From Abelmoschus esculentus (Eukaryota; Streptophyta; Magnoliopsida; Malvales; Malvaceae), in the NCBI GenBank assembly GCA_035048815.1, contig JAUCBN010000022.1, positions 16,100,501 through 16,164,500 of the forward strand: a stretch of 64,000 nucleotides of DNA, in the 5' to 3' direction. Shown one piece after another: positions 34,227 through 46,618 of this stretch; the stretch's first letter is position 1, and each line of letters opens with the position of its first letter. The position numbers were made by a program, and so were the translations under genes. The notes beneath the pieces are model-generated. The model saw nothing but the letters and a program-made list of their open reading frames with translations. It did no database searches and had not been told where the DNA came from.

Positions 34227-34734
34227 ATTGATATTCACCATGCAAAGCATGGTAAGCCTGTAAGAAACTATTCACACCTAACCTCGTATCTTTTCGATGT
34301 GTCCGGTCAGTGTGAGCTTTAGCCTTCCACTTGCTACATCCCATATCTAATGTGCCGTAGTCAAGACAAGCAAAAGACAAAAGTCATTTTCGAAAATTGG
34401 ATTTTCAAATAATGTCAAGTTTTTAGATTATGTTATAGCAGACGAAAAACAATGACAAAGAAGGGAGATAACCTCCAATTGCACGATTATATACCTTGAT
34501 TGTACAGTCTGCGGAACCAGTACAAAACCAGTTGTTACTTGGATCAAAGGCTACAGATCTCACCCATCCCAAATGACCACTGTTGACCTGCATGAACCAT
34601 TTCAACATGTCGAGTAATCTACAGAAACTGAGAGACAAAGAAGCAGCCACGAAAGAGATTCGACAGGAAACAACAAATGAAATTGGCTGCCATTATAAAA
34701 AAGTGAACTTAGTGAACAATATTCCCGATGTAGC

Positions 34735-36121
34735 TGATGAGCGTTTAAAAGGGCTATTATTTACTATTCTTTTCTTAAACAATATGTACTCGTTACCCAC
34801 TAATTTGAATTGATACATATACTTATTGTTCAATAATTGATATTTTTTGCCACAACATATAAAGATGATATTTATAAGAAAAGAAAGCTTTATGCCATGT
34901 TTTTGTGTAGTTGCAGGAATTACCTACCGAGGAAACAGCAGTGCCGAAGGCAGAACCAATGCCGAGACAACAACAATGCCGAAGGCAGAACCAATATCGA
35001 GGGAGCAGCACTGCCGAAGGCAGAAGTAATGTCGCGACAGCAGAAGTTCCAGTACTGATGCTGGACGATTGAAAGAGAAAAATGAGCTGAGAATGCCTGG
35101 ACTTGAAGCGTTTGGATTGGAGCAGATTAGCACGTGAAAAGACTAAGTCAAAGGCCACGTGGGAATAAGTCTTCTAGATAGAATTAAACTTGAAAATATT
35201 ATATTTTATTACTTGTTCCATACTCCAAATTATATTCTACTTAGGAAAAATTACCCTAGGTCTAGACTATAAATATATGAGCCGTCCAATGTATAGAGAG
35301 AGCCGAATTAGAGAGAAAGTTTTACCCTAAGAATTGTGTTCTTCACTACAATATGTCCTAAGCTTTCTTAGGGTTAGGTGAAGGTTGCTGAATATTAATG
35401 TGAGAATATTGTATTTTGTTTCTTCATTTCAATACAATAAGAATATCAAAGTTTGTTTATTCTATTGCCATTCTTTGTTCTTGCATTCAAACTCGAGAGA
35501 AGAGCTTGTAAGTAACCCATTTATCTAATATCGAGAGAGTTAGATTCACGAAAGGGGTAAGTGCGGTGTTGTAGACACTAACTCGGCCTAAGGATAGGTT
35601 AAGAGTTTCAGCGGCTAAAAGAAGTGTGGGATTGGTTGGTGATTATAATTGATTCACACCGAGAGGTATCATCAAAGACCAGTCATCAACAATATTTCGA
35701 CTTAGAGATAAGCGGAATCATTCAAAGACACTTTGCGGAACTTTGATAATTCTGCCCAAGAGCAAAAGATTGCCGCGACAGAGAACATTATCGTTGCTGA
35801 GACAGTATCTGCAGTATTGCCGAGGCAGTCCAATGCCATTGTATTGAATAAGAACAGATCAATCGACTCCACTATATGACACAACTGGATCCTACCCATT
35901 CTCTCTATTCGTTCTCAACCTTTTATTTAAGCTTTTATTCTTTAGTTATTCAACAAACCTTTTTACTTGTGTTTTTATTTTAATAATTTCAGGAACAAGG
36001 AAGTAGAAGGAGGCATATTAAGTACATTAGTCCCTGTGGAGAACGATATTCGATAAATACTTATCATTATATTACTTGATGTGTACACTTACACTTAATT
36101 GCGCTTATTTTACACGCATCA
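34735..36121 (+). mobile_element. Solo LTR (1387 bp) in a PRL1-like intron
   Basis: Begins TGATGAGCG, ends CACGCATCA, and is flanked by the perfect 5-bp repeat GTAGC (34730-34734 and 36122-36126). It has a TATA box ACTATAAATATATG (about 35266) and three direct copies of a GCCGAAGGCAGAA unit at 34945-35045. A second copy of the same family, inverted, lies at 62693-64000. The end with CCCTGTGGAGAACGATA recalls Ty3/gypsy LTRs, but the lineage is not certain. Confidence 0.85.
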
Positions 36122-36987
36122 GTAGCTTTAGTTATAAACATGTTTATCGAAAGACTAGGAGATGCAATCAGCACAATGGACAAGGAAGTAGATGGAAAAG
36201 GAGGATAAGTGTCGAAAAGTGCTAGTGTGTGCCTGTTCCCCAAGCGGATGGTGCCACACGGGACCATAAAATCAATAACAAACTCCACTGACATCAACTA
36301 CCAATGTAGAGGATAACCCCTAAAATTAACCTAATTTCTTAGATTACAAGTTAGGGTTTACGATATGAAAACTTATTTCGTAAGTTAAGTTTTTTTATAA
36401 AATTAAACATATTATTCAAATAAATTATTAAATAATTAATAATTTAAAATACTGAAAATTAAACATTTAAACAAACTAAGTTCAACCCATAAATTATCAA
36501 ATAAAACCAAAGTCCAAAGTTTATTACAAAATAATAATAAAAATGTCTGAAATTAAACATAGTTCATGAAATCACATTAAAAATCTGAATACTGAAAACA
36601 TACATAATATATCTGAAAACGGGATCCTCTAAGTACCGTACGGAGTCTAGAATTGTGATCTGAAACAGAAAACTAAGAAGGTGTAAACTAGGGAGCCTAG
36701 TGCATCTCTAGAGTATAGATAAACAAGATTACAGAGCAGTATAATGTAGATGATGTAAAATATACATGATATGCACCCAACTCCGAACACCAACAGAAGA
36801 GTAGGTTCCCTTAAACCACTCTAACACCGTCACACCAACAGAAATGGAAACTCGACCCGTAGGTGGAACCACTGATCAGAAATGGTATCTCGACCCGTAG
36901 GTGGAGCCACTGAACAGAAGTGAATAAATCACTAACTTCCCCGTACACATATAATCCAACCAGATGGAATGATTGCAGTTACAAAAT

Positions 36988-38150
36988 TGTTGAGTTGATC
37001 AGTATTGGATAATGGCCAAGAGGGGGGGTGAATTGGATATTAAAAAATTGTAGGAGAGATTTGGTGAAAAATAAAAAATTGAAGAACACAAAGAGTTATA
37101 GTGGTTCAAGCTTCGAACAAGCTCTACTCCACTACCTTAGCTCCCACTAAGGATTTTGAAAGCAATTCACTATTGAATTCAGCCTTTTTCTAGGTTCAAT
37201 GGATAACCTTTACAAACAAATCAATTTTCTACCCAAAATTGATTTTACCACTCACAAGGTTTACAAAAGGTTTAAGTTGGCTAAAAGGATTCTTCTCACA
37301 AGAAATAATAGCCCTTGATACAAGCAAATTCTCCCCAAACTTAAATTGCAACAAATCAAAATGAAAAATACAAGTTGGGAGGACAAGGTATTCAATAAAG
37401 TACTTTGAGTTGGATTTTTTGAGCTTGAATGTTGCTTGATGTTCTTTCTTATTGATATGCTTTTGAAAATGCTTCTTTTTATACCTTCTCATTGATTTCT
37501 AACCGTTGAAGTTGTTGGGAAAGTAAATATGGACGTTGGAGTTTCATCTTTCCATCATAAATGCACTCTGCAGCAGGTGGTATCGAAACACGGGGTACCT
37601 GTTTCGAAACAAGCCAAGAAAAGAAAGAGCCGTTGTGCATTTAATAGGGGTGTATCGATACCTGTTTCGATACAAAAACTTTCTGTGATGCCTGGTATCG
37701 AACTCTGTTTCGATACAGACTAACCATCATTCAAAAATTAACTAACAGCAACGGTTGACTTATTTGAATCCAAAAAATAGCCGTTGGAGATTAAGGGTGT
37801 ATCGATACCTGTATCGATACCAGGAGTCATATTTTAAAAATTAAAAAATAATTTGAAAATTAACAAAGATGTTTCGATACAAGTATCAAAACATGGGTTG
37901 GCAGAAAATTTTGGTATCGAACCTTGTTTCGATACTTGTTCTTGATCTCAAGAACAAGCCTTGAAAATTCCCAGGTGTATCGATACCTATCCTCATGGTA
38001 TCGATACCCTCGTGTAAAAAGGGCTTGTAAGAATATTTTAAAGTTCTTGGTTTTGACTTAAAGATTAAGCTTTGACTTAAGGACCAAAAAATTATTTCAA
38101 AATTAGTCCTTAAATTTATTTGTTATATCAAAATCAATTTTAGTTTTACA
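36988..38150 (-). repeat. 3' LTR of the Sirevirus-like element
   Basis: Minus strand TGTAAAACTAAAATTG to CAACTCAACA. It contains many copies of TATCGATAC and GTTTCGATAC or their near forms (37580-38005). Confidence 0.92.
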
Positions 38151-38538
38151 ATCTCCCCCTTTTTGATATAATAAAACCAAAAGGAAATTTTAAGTTTTGA
38201 AATAATTTTGGTTGAAAGACTACCCCTTAATATGTGCCCAAAAAGAATTTAAAATTGTTGATGGTTTCGAAAACTTAAAACTTAGAACTTTCTCCCCCTT
38301 TTTGTTAGATCAAAATCAATGAAGCATAAATAAGCAATGTAAGAGAATAACGCATAATCCATAGCATATGAAAGTTCATATTAAGCATAAACGATAACAA
38401 GCAAAGTATCCAAAACATAATCCAACAAAAATAAAGACCAAAACATAGGAAAATAAAAGAGGTGCATAGGTTCTAATATGAATGCATCATAACTAGTCTT
38501 AATAACTAAAAAGCAAAGCATAGGAAAGGTCAACACGA

Positions 38539-39684
38539 TCAATCATCGGCCATGTCATCACCATCATCATCATCATCATCATCATCATCTTCATCTTCCT
38601 CTTGATCTTGAGTAAGCTTTTGGCTTTGACGGAGAGCTTCAAGAGATACTCTCAAGGAGTGTCCTTGAGCCTCTAAGCTTGTCATCCTAGTGGTGATGGC
38701 ATCAAAACCCGAAGTGAATTGAGTGGAAAGGGTGTCAAGCTTGCCATCCATGGAATCCAAGTGGGTGTTGAGAGAATCAAACTTAGATGTGAGGAAGGTC
38801 AACATGTCAAACTGATGAAGTGGTTCCGGATCAACCGAAACATGAGGAGGAGAAGGAGGAGCACCTCGAGTCCACTCACCATTTGAAGCATAGACAAAGT
38901 GAGCACGATTGAGTGACGTTTCTCCGATAAGCTCTTTTAAAGATCCCACCTTGTCATAAGAGCAATCGATGTCCAAATGCAAAAAGATGGTGCTTAGAAT
39001 GCACGCATATGGAAAAGATTAAACAAGGGGGGTAACACGGTTTTGGATATGCCACACAATATCCGAGAAAACAATCCGAGCAAGGTTGGGTTGGATTTTA
39101 TCACGGAAACATGTGATCCAAAAGCTATCAACTTGACGGATCCTAGAGTATCTCCCATTAGAAGGACGAATCCACCAAGAGATGAGAAGATGGAGAAAAC
39201 GGTCATGTACGTCAAGGGATGTAACCGACCCGGTGAAAGTAGCAAGAGAGTCTTCATCATCATTACCCTTATCCTCAAGACCAAAAACATCAAAGAAAGT
39301 AGAGACATTAATCTTGAAAGATTTTCCCATGAGATACGATTCAATGGCTACTACTTTACTCTTGTCCGGGAATAAAATACATTTAGCATTAGTGTAGAAG
39401 ATAAGAACAAGAGTTGGAAAGAACTTGCCGGTATGGGTGAGAAAGCGCAAGAACTTCCACTCGACGAGTTGGTCATAGTAACGAAAAGGAAATCTATGGG
39501 ACGTGATGAATTGAATGTCCATACATCTTTCCTTTTTGAGAGGATAGCTCCGGAAAAGATTATAATTGTCCAATCTACGATCATTGTCTAGACTCTTAGC
39601 ATAGACCTTATCAAAATCAACTCGTACAACACGAGATGATGAAGAGGATCCGGCTTCGATACGAGAACGCTTCTTTGGTGCCAT
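38539..39684 (-). pseudogene. Extra ORF between pol and 3' LTR, one in-frame stop
   Basis: A 382-codon frame from ATG 39684 (MAPKKRSRIEAGSSSSS) to 38539, broken once by TAA at 39019-39021. The first part (VEWKFLRFLTHTG, NVSTFFDVFGLED, LLISWWIRPSNGRYSRI) resembles the uncharacterised 'putative plant transposon protein' family carried by many retroelements; this is from memory. The second part has proline-rich and helical segments (FDMLTFLTSKFDSLNTHLDSM, shortened key piece LTFLTSKFDSLNTHLDSMDG) and ends in an acidic tail with a run of Asp encoded by an ATC/CAT microsatellite (38548-38590). It occupies the position of the env-like gene of SIRE1-type elements, but I see no signal peptide or membrane segment, so an envelope role is not supported. 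Function unknown. Confidence 0.7.
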
Positions 39685-39699
39685 GATCTAGGATTGGAT

Positions 39700-40599
39700 T
39701 AACAAAAATTTTGGATTAGTTAAAAAAATATGTATGCTTGCATATATATAATCCAATTCAATCCTTTGGAATAATCTAACAATTCAAGGTATTTAAGGAT
39801 TAAAAATTTTGAAAAACCATCGAAAAACTTTTTCGAACAAAAATTTATATTCGATTAAAACAAGTTTGAATTTTGAGATAAAATCATAGGATTATTGAAA
39901 CCCATAAGATAAACATTTAAAACAATCTCAAAAACTGAATTTTAACAAACTAGAATTAAACGAAATTAGAGTTTTTCGAAAATATACCTTGAGTGTAGAT
40001 TAGGATGAATTTAGTGATTATGAAGCACCGTTTGTTGATATGATGAAGTCTTTGATGCGTAGATCAAAATCCCTCAAAGAAATCGTGAAGAAATCTTGTT
40101 AAGAGAGGCAAAATTGATGGGATTTTAAAGGGAGGCCGGCTAGGGTTTTGGGTTTTAAATTAGAAAGTGTTTTAATGAGATTAAAATTAGGTTTAGAGTG
40201 TTTTAAACAACTTCCGTCCTCGTGTATCGATACTGGTATCGAAACACCAGGTTTCGAAGCAGGTATCGAAACAGAGGTATCGATGCAAGCATCGATGCCT
40301 GTTCTTCTTGACAAAAACCCAGATGGGCTGATGAACAGGTATCGAAACAAGGGTGAGTTGTATCAATACCTTCGACCTTTGCTTTGCATTTTGGCTACTC
40401 AAAGTACTAGAAATGAGTCTCTAAAGCCCCTAGAAGCATGCATATGATGTAATGACATGTTTATTATGCATGAAAAGGTCATACTCCCCCTAGCAACATG
40501 CATGGAGTCATCAAAATACAAGATTATCATAAGCATGATTCAATTCAAGATTCAAGCAAAAAATAAGCAAAAAGATAACACTTAGAAAGTCAAGATAGG
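39700..40599 (-). other. Non-coding stretch between pol and the extra ORF
   Basis: AT-rich, without coding potential. At 40204-40360 it contains another group of TATCGATAC and GTATCGAAAC-like words like those in the LTRs. A CTCCCCCTAG word at about 40484 resembles the complement of a polypurine tract. Confidence 0.5.
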
Positions 40600-43500
40600 C
40601 TAGTTATACCTAACTCTCTCCTAAGGGTCCAAAAACGCTCCTTATCCAAAGGTTTAGTAAAGATGTCCGCTAATTGATTTAAGGTGTCAACAAACTCTAA
40701 AACAATATCATTTTTAGACACATGATCTCTAATGAAATGATGTCTAATTTTTATGTGTTTGGTTCTAGAGTGTTAAATGGGGTTTTTGATAAGACATATG
40801 GCACTAGTATTATCACACTTAAGAGGTATGGTGTCTACCTTAATGCCATAATCTAAGAGTTGTTGCTTCATCCATAGCACTTGTGCACAACAACTTCCTA
40901 GGGAAATATACTCCGCCTCGGTGGTAGATAGAGCTACACTATTTTGTTTCTTAGAGAACCAAGATATGAGCATACTACCTAGGAATTGACAAGTTCCGGA
41001 AGTATTTTTCCTATCTATCTTACAACCTCTATAATCCGCATTCGAATAGGCATGAAGATCAAAGGAAGAAGCTTTAGGATACCAAAGACCTAAACAAGGT
41101 GTATCTCTAAGGTACCTAAAAATTCTCTAAATGGCTATAAGGTGTGATTCTTTAGGACTAGCTTGAAACCTAGCACACAAGCAAATACTAAACATAATAT
41201 CCGGTCTACTTGCGGTAAGGTAAAGCAAAGAACCTATCATTGATCTATATAACTTAGAATCAACACACTTACCTCCTTCATCCTTGTCAAGCTTAGTAGA
41301 TGAGCTCATTGGTGTGGCTTGAGGTTTCACATTTTCCAAGCCAAACTTCTTGAGCATATCCTTGATGTATTTTGCTTGATTGATGAATGTACCATCCTTC
41401 CTTTGCTTGATTTGGAGTCCCAAGAAGAATGAGAGCTCCCCCATCATGCTCATCTCGAATTCACCTTGCATTAGCTTAGAAAATTCTTGACAATAACATT
41501 CATTAGTAGATCCAAAAATAATATCATCAACATAAATTTGAACTACTAAAATGTCATTTTTAAACCTTTTTATAAAAAGTGTAGTATCCACCTTCCCTTT
41601 TCAAAACCTTTTTCAATTAGAAAGGTTGAAAGCTTTTCATACCAAGCTCTAGGAGCTTGTTTCAAACCGTATAAAGCTTTTGTTAATTTGAAAACATGGT
41701 TTGGAAATTTTGAGTCCTCAAAACCCGATGGTTGTTCAACATACACTTCTTCATTTATAAAACCATTTAAGAAGGCACTTTTGACATCCATTTGAAAAAG
41801 CTTGAAATCATGATAACATGCAAATGCAAGTAGTATCCTAATAGCTTCCATTCTAGCTACGAGTGCATAGGTTTCATCGAAATCTATTCCCTCCTCTTGA
41901 GTGTAACCTTGAGCTACTAATCTAGCTTTATTTCTCACAATGTTACCACTCTCATCTAGTTTGTTTCTAAAAACCCATTTAGCTCCTATAGTAGACTTAT
42001 TACTAGGCCTATCAACTAATGTCCATACATTACTTCTCTCAAATTGATTTAATTCCTCTTGCATAGCCAAAATCCAAAAGTCATCACTTAAGGCTTCTTT
42101 GATATTCTTAGGCTCTATGCATGAGATAAAAGCAAAATGATTCATTAATCTAAGAGAAGAACGAGTAGTTACCCCCTTGGATGGATCACCCAAGATTTCA
42201 CCATTTTTGACATAGTTGAACTCCCTTGGGTAGTTCACTTCCCTTTCTTCAAGCTTTACATTTCCCAAAGCTTCTATTGGAGGATCTTGTGCTTCCTCAT
42301 TGCTTAGAATCTCATCCACCTTTGATGCTTGTCCATCATCAATGGTTTCAATGATTCCTACATCATCATCATCAGAAGAATCCTTCCTAGGAAGGAGGTT
42401 ATCATCGAAAACCACATGTATAGATTCCTCTACAACTAAGGTTCTTTTGTTGAAAACTCTATAAGCCTTAGAATTTAAAGAATAACCAAGGAAAATAGCT
42501 TCATCACTTTTTGCATCAAATTTACCTAAATTGTCTTTTCCATTGTTCAAAACAAAACACTTGCACCCAAAAGGGTGAAAATAGCTAATGTTAGGCTTTT
42601 TGGATTTTAAAATCTCATAAGGAGTTTTCTTTAAAATAGGCCTAATCATTACTCGATTTATGATGTAACAAGAAGTGTTTGTGGCTTCCGCCCAAAAATA
42701 CTTAGGTAAATTGTTTTCACAAAGCATGGTTCTAGCCATTTCCTCTAAAGTTCTATTTTTCCTCTCAACTACCCCATTTTGTTGAGGAGTGCGAGGAGCC
42801 GAAAAATTGTGGCTAATACCATTTTCATTACAAAAATTTTCAAAACCTAAATTTTGAAATTCGGTTCCATGATCACTTCTAATATGAGAAATTTTTTGAT
42901 CAAGATCGTTTTGAGAAATTTTTGAAAATGTGATAAAATTTTCTAAGGCCTCATTTTTAGAACTTAAAAATAGAACCCAAGTGTATCTAGAGTAATCATC
43001 AACAATAACAAAAGCATATGATTTTCCACCCAAGCTAGTAGTCCTAATAGGTCCAAAAAGATCCATATGGATCAATTGTAACACTCTACTAGTTGAAACA
43101 TCATTAATGGACTTAAAAGAAACTCTCTTTTGTTTACCCTTAGCACATGCATCACAAATTTTATCCAAAGAAAATTTTAGCTTAGGTAAACCTCTAACTA
43201 GATTTTGGGAGGCAAGTTTCTCTAAAACACTTATGCTAGCATGACCAAGTTTCCTATGCCATAACCATGCATCATTTTCATCACTAGCAACTAAGCATGC
43301 ATGAGATATGTTTATGTCATCTAGATGCACCATGTAAATATTTCCTATGCGATGACCTATGAGCATTGTTCTATTTGATTCTATGTCAATAATTTTACAA
43401 CCATTTTTATCAAAAGAGACATAGAAACCTTTATCACACAATTGACTAATGCTCAACAAATTATGCTTAAGACCATTAACAAGTAAGACATTTTCAATGA

Positions 43501-43709
43501 GGATAGAGGAGTGATTACCAATAGAGCCTATACCCTCAATTTGGCCTTTGGAGTTGTCACCAAAAGTCACTACTCCACCCTTTTTGAGCTCTAACTCCTT
43601 AAATCGTCCCTTGTCTCCGGTCATATGCCTTGAGCATCCACTATCAAGGTACCAAATGTTTTGACTTGAAGCTTTGGCCTTGAAGCAATGCTCAACCTAC
43701 AAACAAAAA
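40600..43709 (-). pseudogene. pol of the Sirevirus-like element: protease, integrase, RT, RNase H
   Basis: Protease: WYLDSGCSRHM just before 43624. Integrase: zinc finger (WLWHRKLGHAS to CDACAKGKQ, about 43265-43130), DDE in HMDLFGP, IRSDHGTEF and NGVVERKNRTLEE. RT starts at ALSDDFWILAMQEEL (about 42090) with FQMDVKSAFLNG and the catalytic YVDD (about 41530). RNase H contains LSTTEAEYISL (about 40915) and ends HIKIRHHFIRDH. Breaks are a single-base frameshift at about 41590, a TAG at 41127-41129 and a TAA at about 40771. Domain order protease-integrase-RT-RNase H places it in Ty1/copia. Confidence 0.9.
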
Positions 43710-44321
43710 TTAGTTTTTCACTTTTGGTACCCAAATCATTTTAGGTCCATGAGAGTTAGTCCCTAAAAGCTTGGTTTCCTTAGGAATCCAAGAGGCAATG
43801 ACATTCATATTATTAGAAACAATGAGTTCCTTAGGAACCCAAACACTCCTAATTTTTCTATGTCTAAAATGCCTTTGAAAACCTTTTTGTTTGTGGTTTT
43901 GAAAATTTCTTTTGACATGGTTGGATTTTGAAGAGCTTCCTTTTTCAAAAGTTGAACTCCCAACCACTTTAATTTGTTCTTTAAGCTCATTCACCACTTT
44001 GTGGTGATTTTCACTCAAACTTGAAACAAGGTTGTTTAAATCAACATTTTCTTTTTGAAAAAATTTTAAATCATCATTTAAATCAACAACCTTTTCTTCC
44101 AAATCCAAAATTGTTTTTGTCAAAGAATCATTTTTCATTTCTAAATCGGAAATGGTTTTCTTGCTTTTTAAAATTGATTCTTTGAACTTCAAAACCAACT
44201 CATCATACACATCTTGTAATTCATCATACGCTTCATAAAGTTCATCATAAGATAAATCATTACAAGATGGTTCAAGGGTTACCTTAGGCTCATCAAGAGC
44301 CATGAGACACAAGTTGGTCAC
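43710..44321 (-). pseudogene. gag-pol linker region with coiled coil
   Basis: About 200 codons, in frame with gag. Heptad-rich helices from ELYEAYDELQDVYDELVLKF to LNNLVSSLSENHHKVVNELKEQ suggest a long coiled coil, as in Sirevirus gag proteins. A basic stretch and WVPKELIVSNN/WIPKET/WVPKVKN repeats follow. It stops at 43710; the protease frame that follows is shifted, so this copy needs a frameshift or splice to join gag to pol. Confidence 0.65.
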
Positions 44322-45368
44322 TTCATTATCCTCATCGGATGATGACTCATCATCACTCTAAGTGACAACATGAGCTTTGTGTTTCTTCTTCTTCTCAAAA
44401 CTCTTCTTTTTGTATAGTGGGCAATCGGTCATAATGTGACCGGGCTTCTTGCATTCATAGCAAATGATTTGATCTTTCTCTTCTTCTTTGCTCTTTGCTT
44501 TAAAGTCCCTCTTTCGTTAGAATCTTCGATTCCTATTTGCCCTCATAAGCCTTGTGAATCTTTTGGCCACCATGGCCAATTCTTCTAGCTCTTCTTCCTC
44601 ACTAGTGTCCACTTCTTCTTGTGACAATGAAGCTTTAAGAGCAATCCCTTGCTTCTTTTTCTCTACTTCCCTCTTCTCTATCTTTACCTCTTCTTTCTTT
44701 TTCTCTTCTTCTCTTCCTTTCTTCATGATCTCATGGGTAAGAAGGGATCCCATAAGAGCATCTAGCTTTAAAGTCTTCAAGTCCTTGGCTTCAATGATAG
44801 CCGTCCTTTTGCTATCCCAAGACTCGGGAAGAGAGTAGATAAGTTTCCTCACGAGCTTCTCTTCCAGAATGATCTCACCAAAGCCTTTGAGACCATTGAC
44901 AATCACGGAAAATCTACCGAACATTTTGGTGATGTCTTCATCCGGCTCCATCTTGAAGTTTTCATAGTTTAGGTTGAGAAGACCAATCTTTGTTTTCTTC
45001 ACATCATTGGTGCCCTCATAAGTTGTCTCCAAGGAGTCCCAAACTTCTTTGGCACTTGTGCATGAAGACATCTTGGAGTAGATGTCGGGGCCTAGAGCAC
45101 AAAAGAGAATATGAAGAGCTTTATCATTTGTGGACATTCTCCTTCTTTCTTCATCGGTCATCTCGTTCCTCTTCTTAGGTACTTGCCGATCTCCTTCTTG
45201 CTTCATAGGGATAGAGGGTCCATCTTCAATTATATCCCAAAGGACATAGTCATTGGAGTTGATGAATAGCCTCATCCTATTCTTCCAATAAGGATAGTTG
45301 TCCCCATTGAAGAAGGGTGGCTTGGTGATGGAGTGAGACTCGTTCCACGAACTGGAGGTAGAGGCCAT
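44322..45368 (-). pseudogene. gag of the Sirevirus-like element
   Basis: The frame starts at ATG 45368 (MASTSSSWNESHS), chosen because it begins the conserved copia gag; an in-frame ATG at 45557 lies within the LTR. The copia-type gag domain (DUF4219/UBN2 type: PPFFNGDNYPYWKNRM, then ALHILFCALGPDIYSKM, EVWDSLETTYEG) is followed by a lysine/glutamate-rich segment. A CCHC zinc knuckle CYECKKPGHIMTDC (about 44430-44471) follows the first stop (44517). A second stop lies at about 44359. This makes nucleocapsid and RNA binding the likely role of the C-terminal part. A long coiled-coil segment follows in the same frame (next entry). Confidence 0.82.
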
Positions 45369-45455
45369 TTGATTTTTGTTGTGGAGATGATCAACAACCC
45401 TTGGATCTTCTTTGGTGGAGGTGAATCCCTTCAAAGATCTAGCTCTAATACCAAT

Positions 45456-46618
45456 TATTGAGTTGATCGGTATTGGATAATGGCCAAGAGGGGGGGTGAA
45501 TTGGATATTAAAAAATTGTAGGAGAGATTTGGTGAAAAATAAAAAATTGAAGAACACAAAGAGTTATAGTGGTTCAAGCTTCGAACAAGCTCTACTCCAC
45601 TACCTTAACTCTCACTAAGGATTTTGAAAGCAATTCACTATTGAATTCAGCCTTTTTCTAGGTTTAAGGGATAACCTTTACAAACAAATCAATTTTCTAC
45701 CCAAAATTGATTTTACCACTCACAAGGTTTACAAAAGGTTTAAGTTGGCTAAAAGAATTCTTCTCACAAGAAATAATAGCCCTTGATACAAGCAAACTCT
45801 CCCCAAACTTAAATTGCAACAAATCAAAATGAAAAATACAAGTTGGGAGGACAAGGTATTCAATAAAGTACTTTGAGTTGGATTTTTTGAGCTTGAATGT
45901 TGCTTGATGTTCTTTCTTATTGATATGCTTTTGAAAATACTTTTTTTTATACCTTCTTATTGATTTCTAACCGTTGAAGTTGTTGGGAAAGTAAATATGG
46001 ACGTTGGAGCTTCATCTTTCCATCATAAATGCACTCTGCAACAGGTGGTATCGAAACACGGGGTACCTGTTTCGAAACAAGCCAAGAAAAGAAAGAGCCG
46101 TTGTGCATTTAATAGGGGTGTATCGATACCTGTTTCGATACAAAAACTTTCTGTGATGCCTGGTATCGAACCCTGTTTCGATACAGACTAACCATCATTC
46201 AAAAATTAACTAACACCAACGGTTGACTTATTTGAATCCAAAAAATAGCCGTTGGAGATTAAGGGTGTATCGATACCTGTATCGATACTAGGAGTCATAT
46301 TTTAAAAATTAAAAAATAATTTGAAAATTAACCAAGATGTTTCGATACAAGTATCGAAACATGGGTTGGCAGAAAGTTTTGGTATCGAACCTTGTTTCGG
46401 TACCTGTTCTTGATCTCAAGAACAAGCCTTGAAAATTCTCAGGTGTATCGATACCTATCCTCATGGTATCGATACCCTCGTGTAAATAGGGCTTGTAAGA
46501 ATATTTTAAAGTTCTTGGTTTTGACTTAAAGATTAAGCTTTGACTTAAGGACCAAAAAATTATTTCAAAATTAGTCCTTACATTTATTTGTTATATCAAA
46601 ATCAATTTTAGTTTTACA
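45456..46618 (-). repeat. 5' LTR of the Sirevirus-like element
   Basis: Same length as the other LTR. The terminal CAACA has become CAATA in this copy. The same TATCGATAC palindromes are at 46049-46477. The primer site follows directly inside. Confidence 0.92.

Larger units (their letters stand above)
36988..46618 (-). mobile_element. Sirevirus-like Ty1/copia element with an extra ORF after pol
   Basis: Two 1163-base LTRs (36988-38150 and 45456-46618) differ at roughly two dozen sites by eye, about 2%. On the minus strand the element runs 5' LTR, PBS (TTGGTATTAGAGCTAG, initiator-Met type, just inside 45455), gag, protease, integrase, RT, RNase H, extra ORF, polypurine tract AAAAAGGGGGAGAT, 3' LTR. 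Flanks are AAAAT (36983-36987) and AGAAT (46619-46623), a target duplication with one mismatch. Long gag, an ORF between pol and the 3' LTR, several polypurine-like tracts and palindrome-rich LTRs are known for Sireviruses. Pol carries a frameshift and stops, so the copy is defective. Confidence 0.9.

Noticed and set aside
34837..35158. Small open frames rich in Arg/Gln on both strands
   Set aside because: They arise from the GCCGAAGGCAGAA repeats in a solo LTR.
36122..36306. PRL1-like word CCCGTGTGGCACCATCC near 36240, resembling the exon at 48064-48145
   Set aside because: The match covers less than 20 bases and the surrounding reading frame does not continue as PRL1; chance or an unrelated fragment is more likely than a duplicated exon.
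44554..44838. Serine-rich plus-strand frame
   Set aside because: It is the complement of the Lys/Glu-rich gag of the minus-strand Sirevirus-like element.
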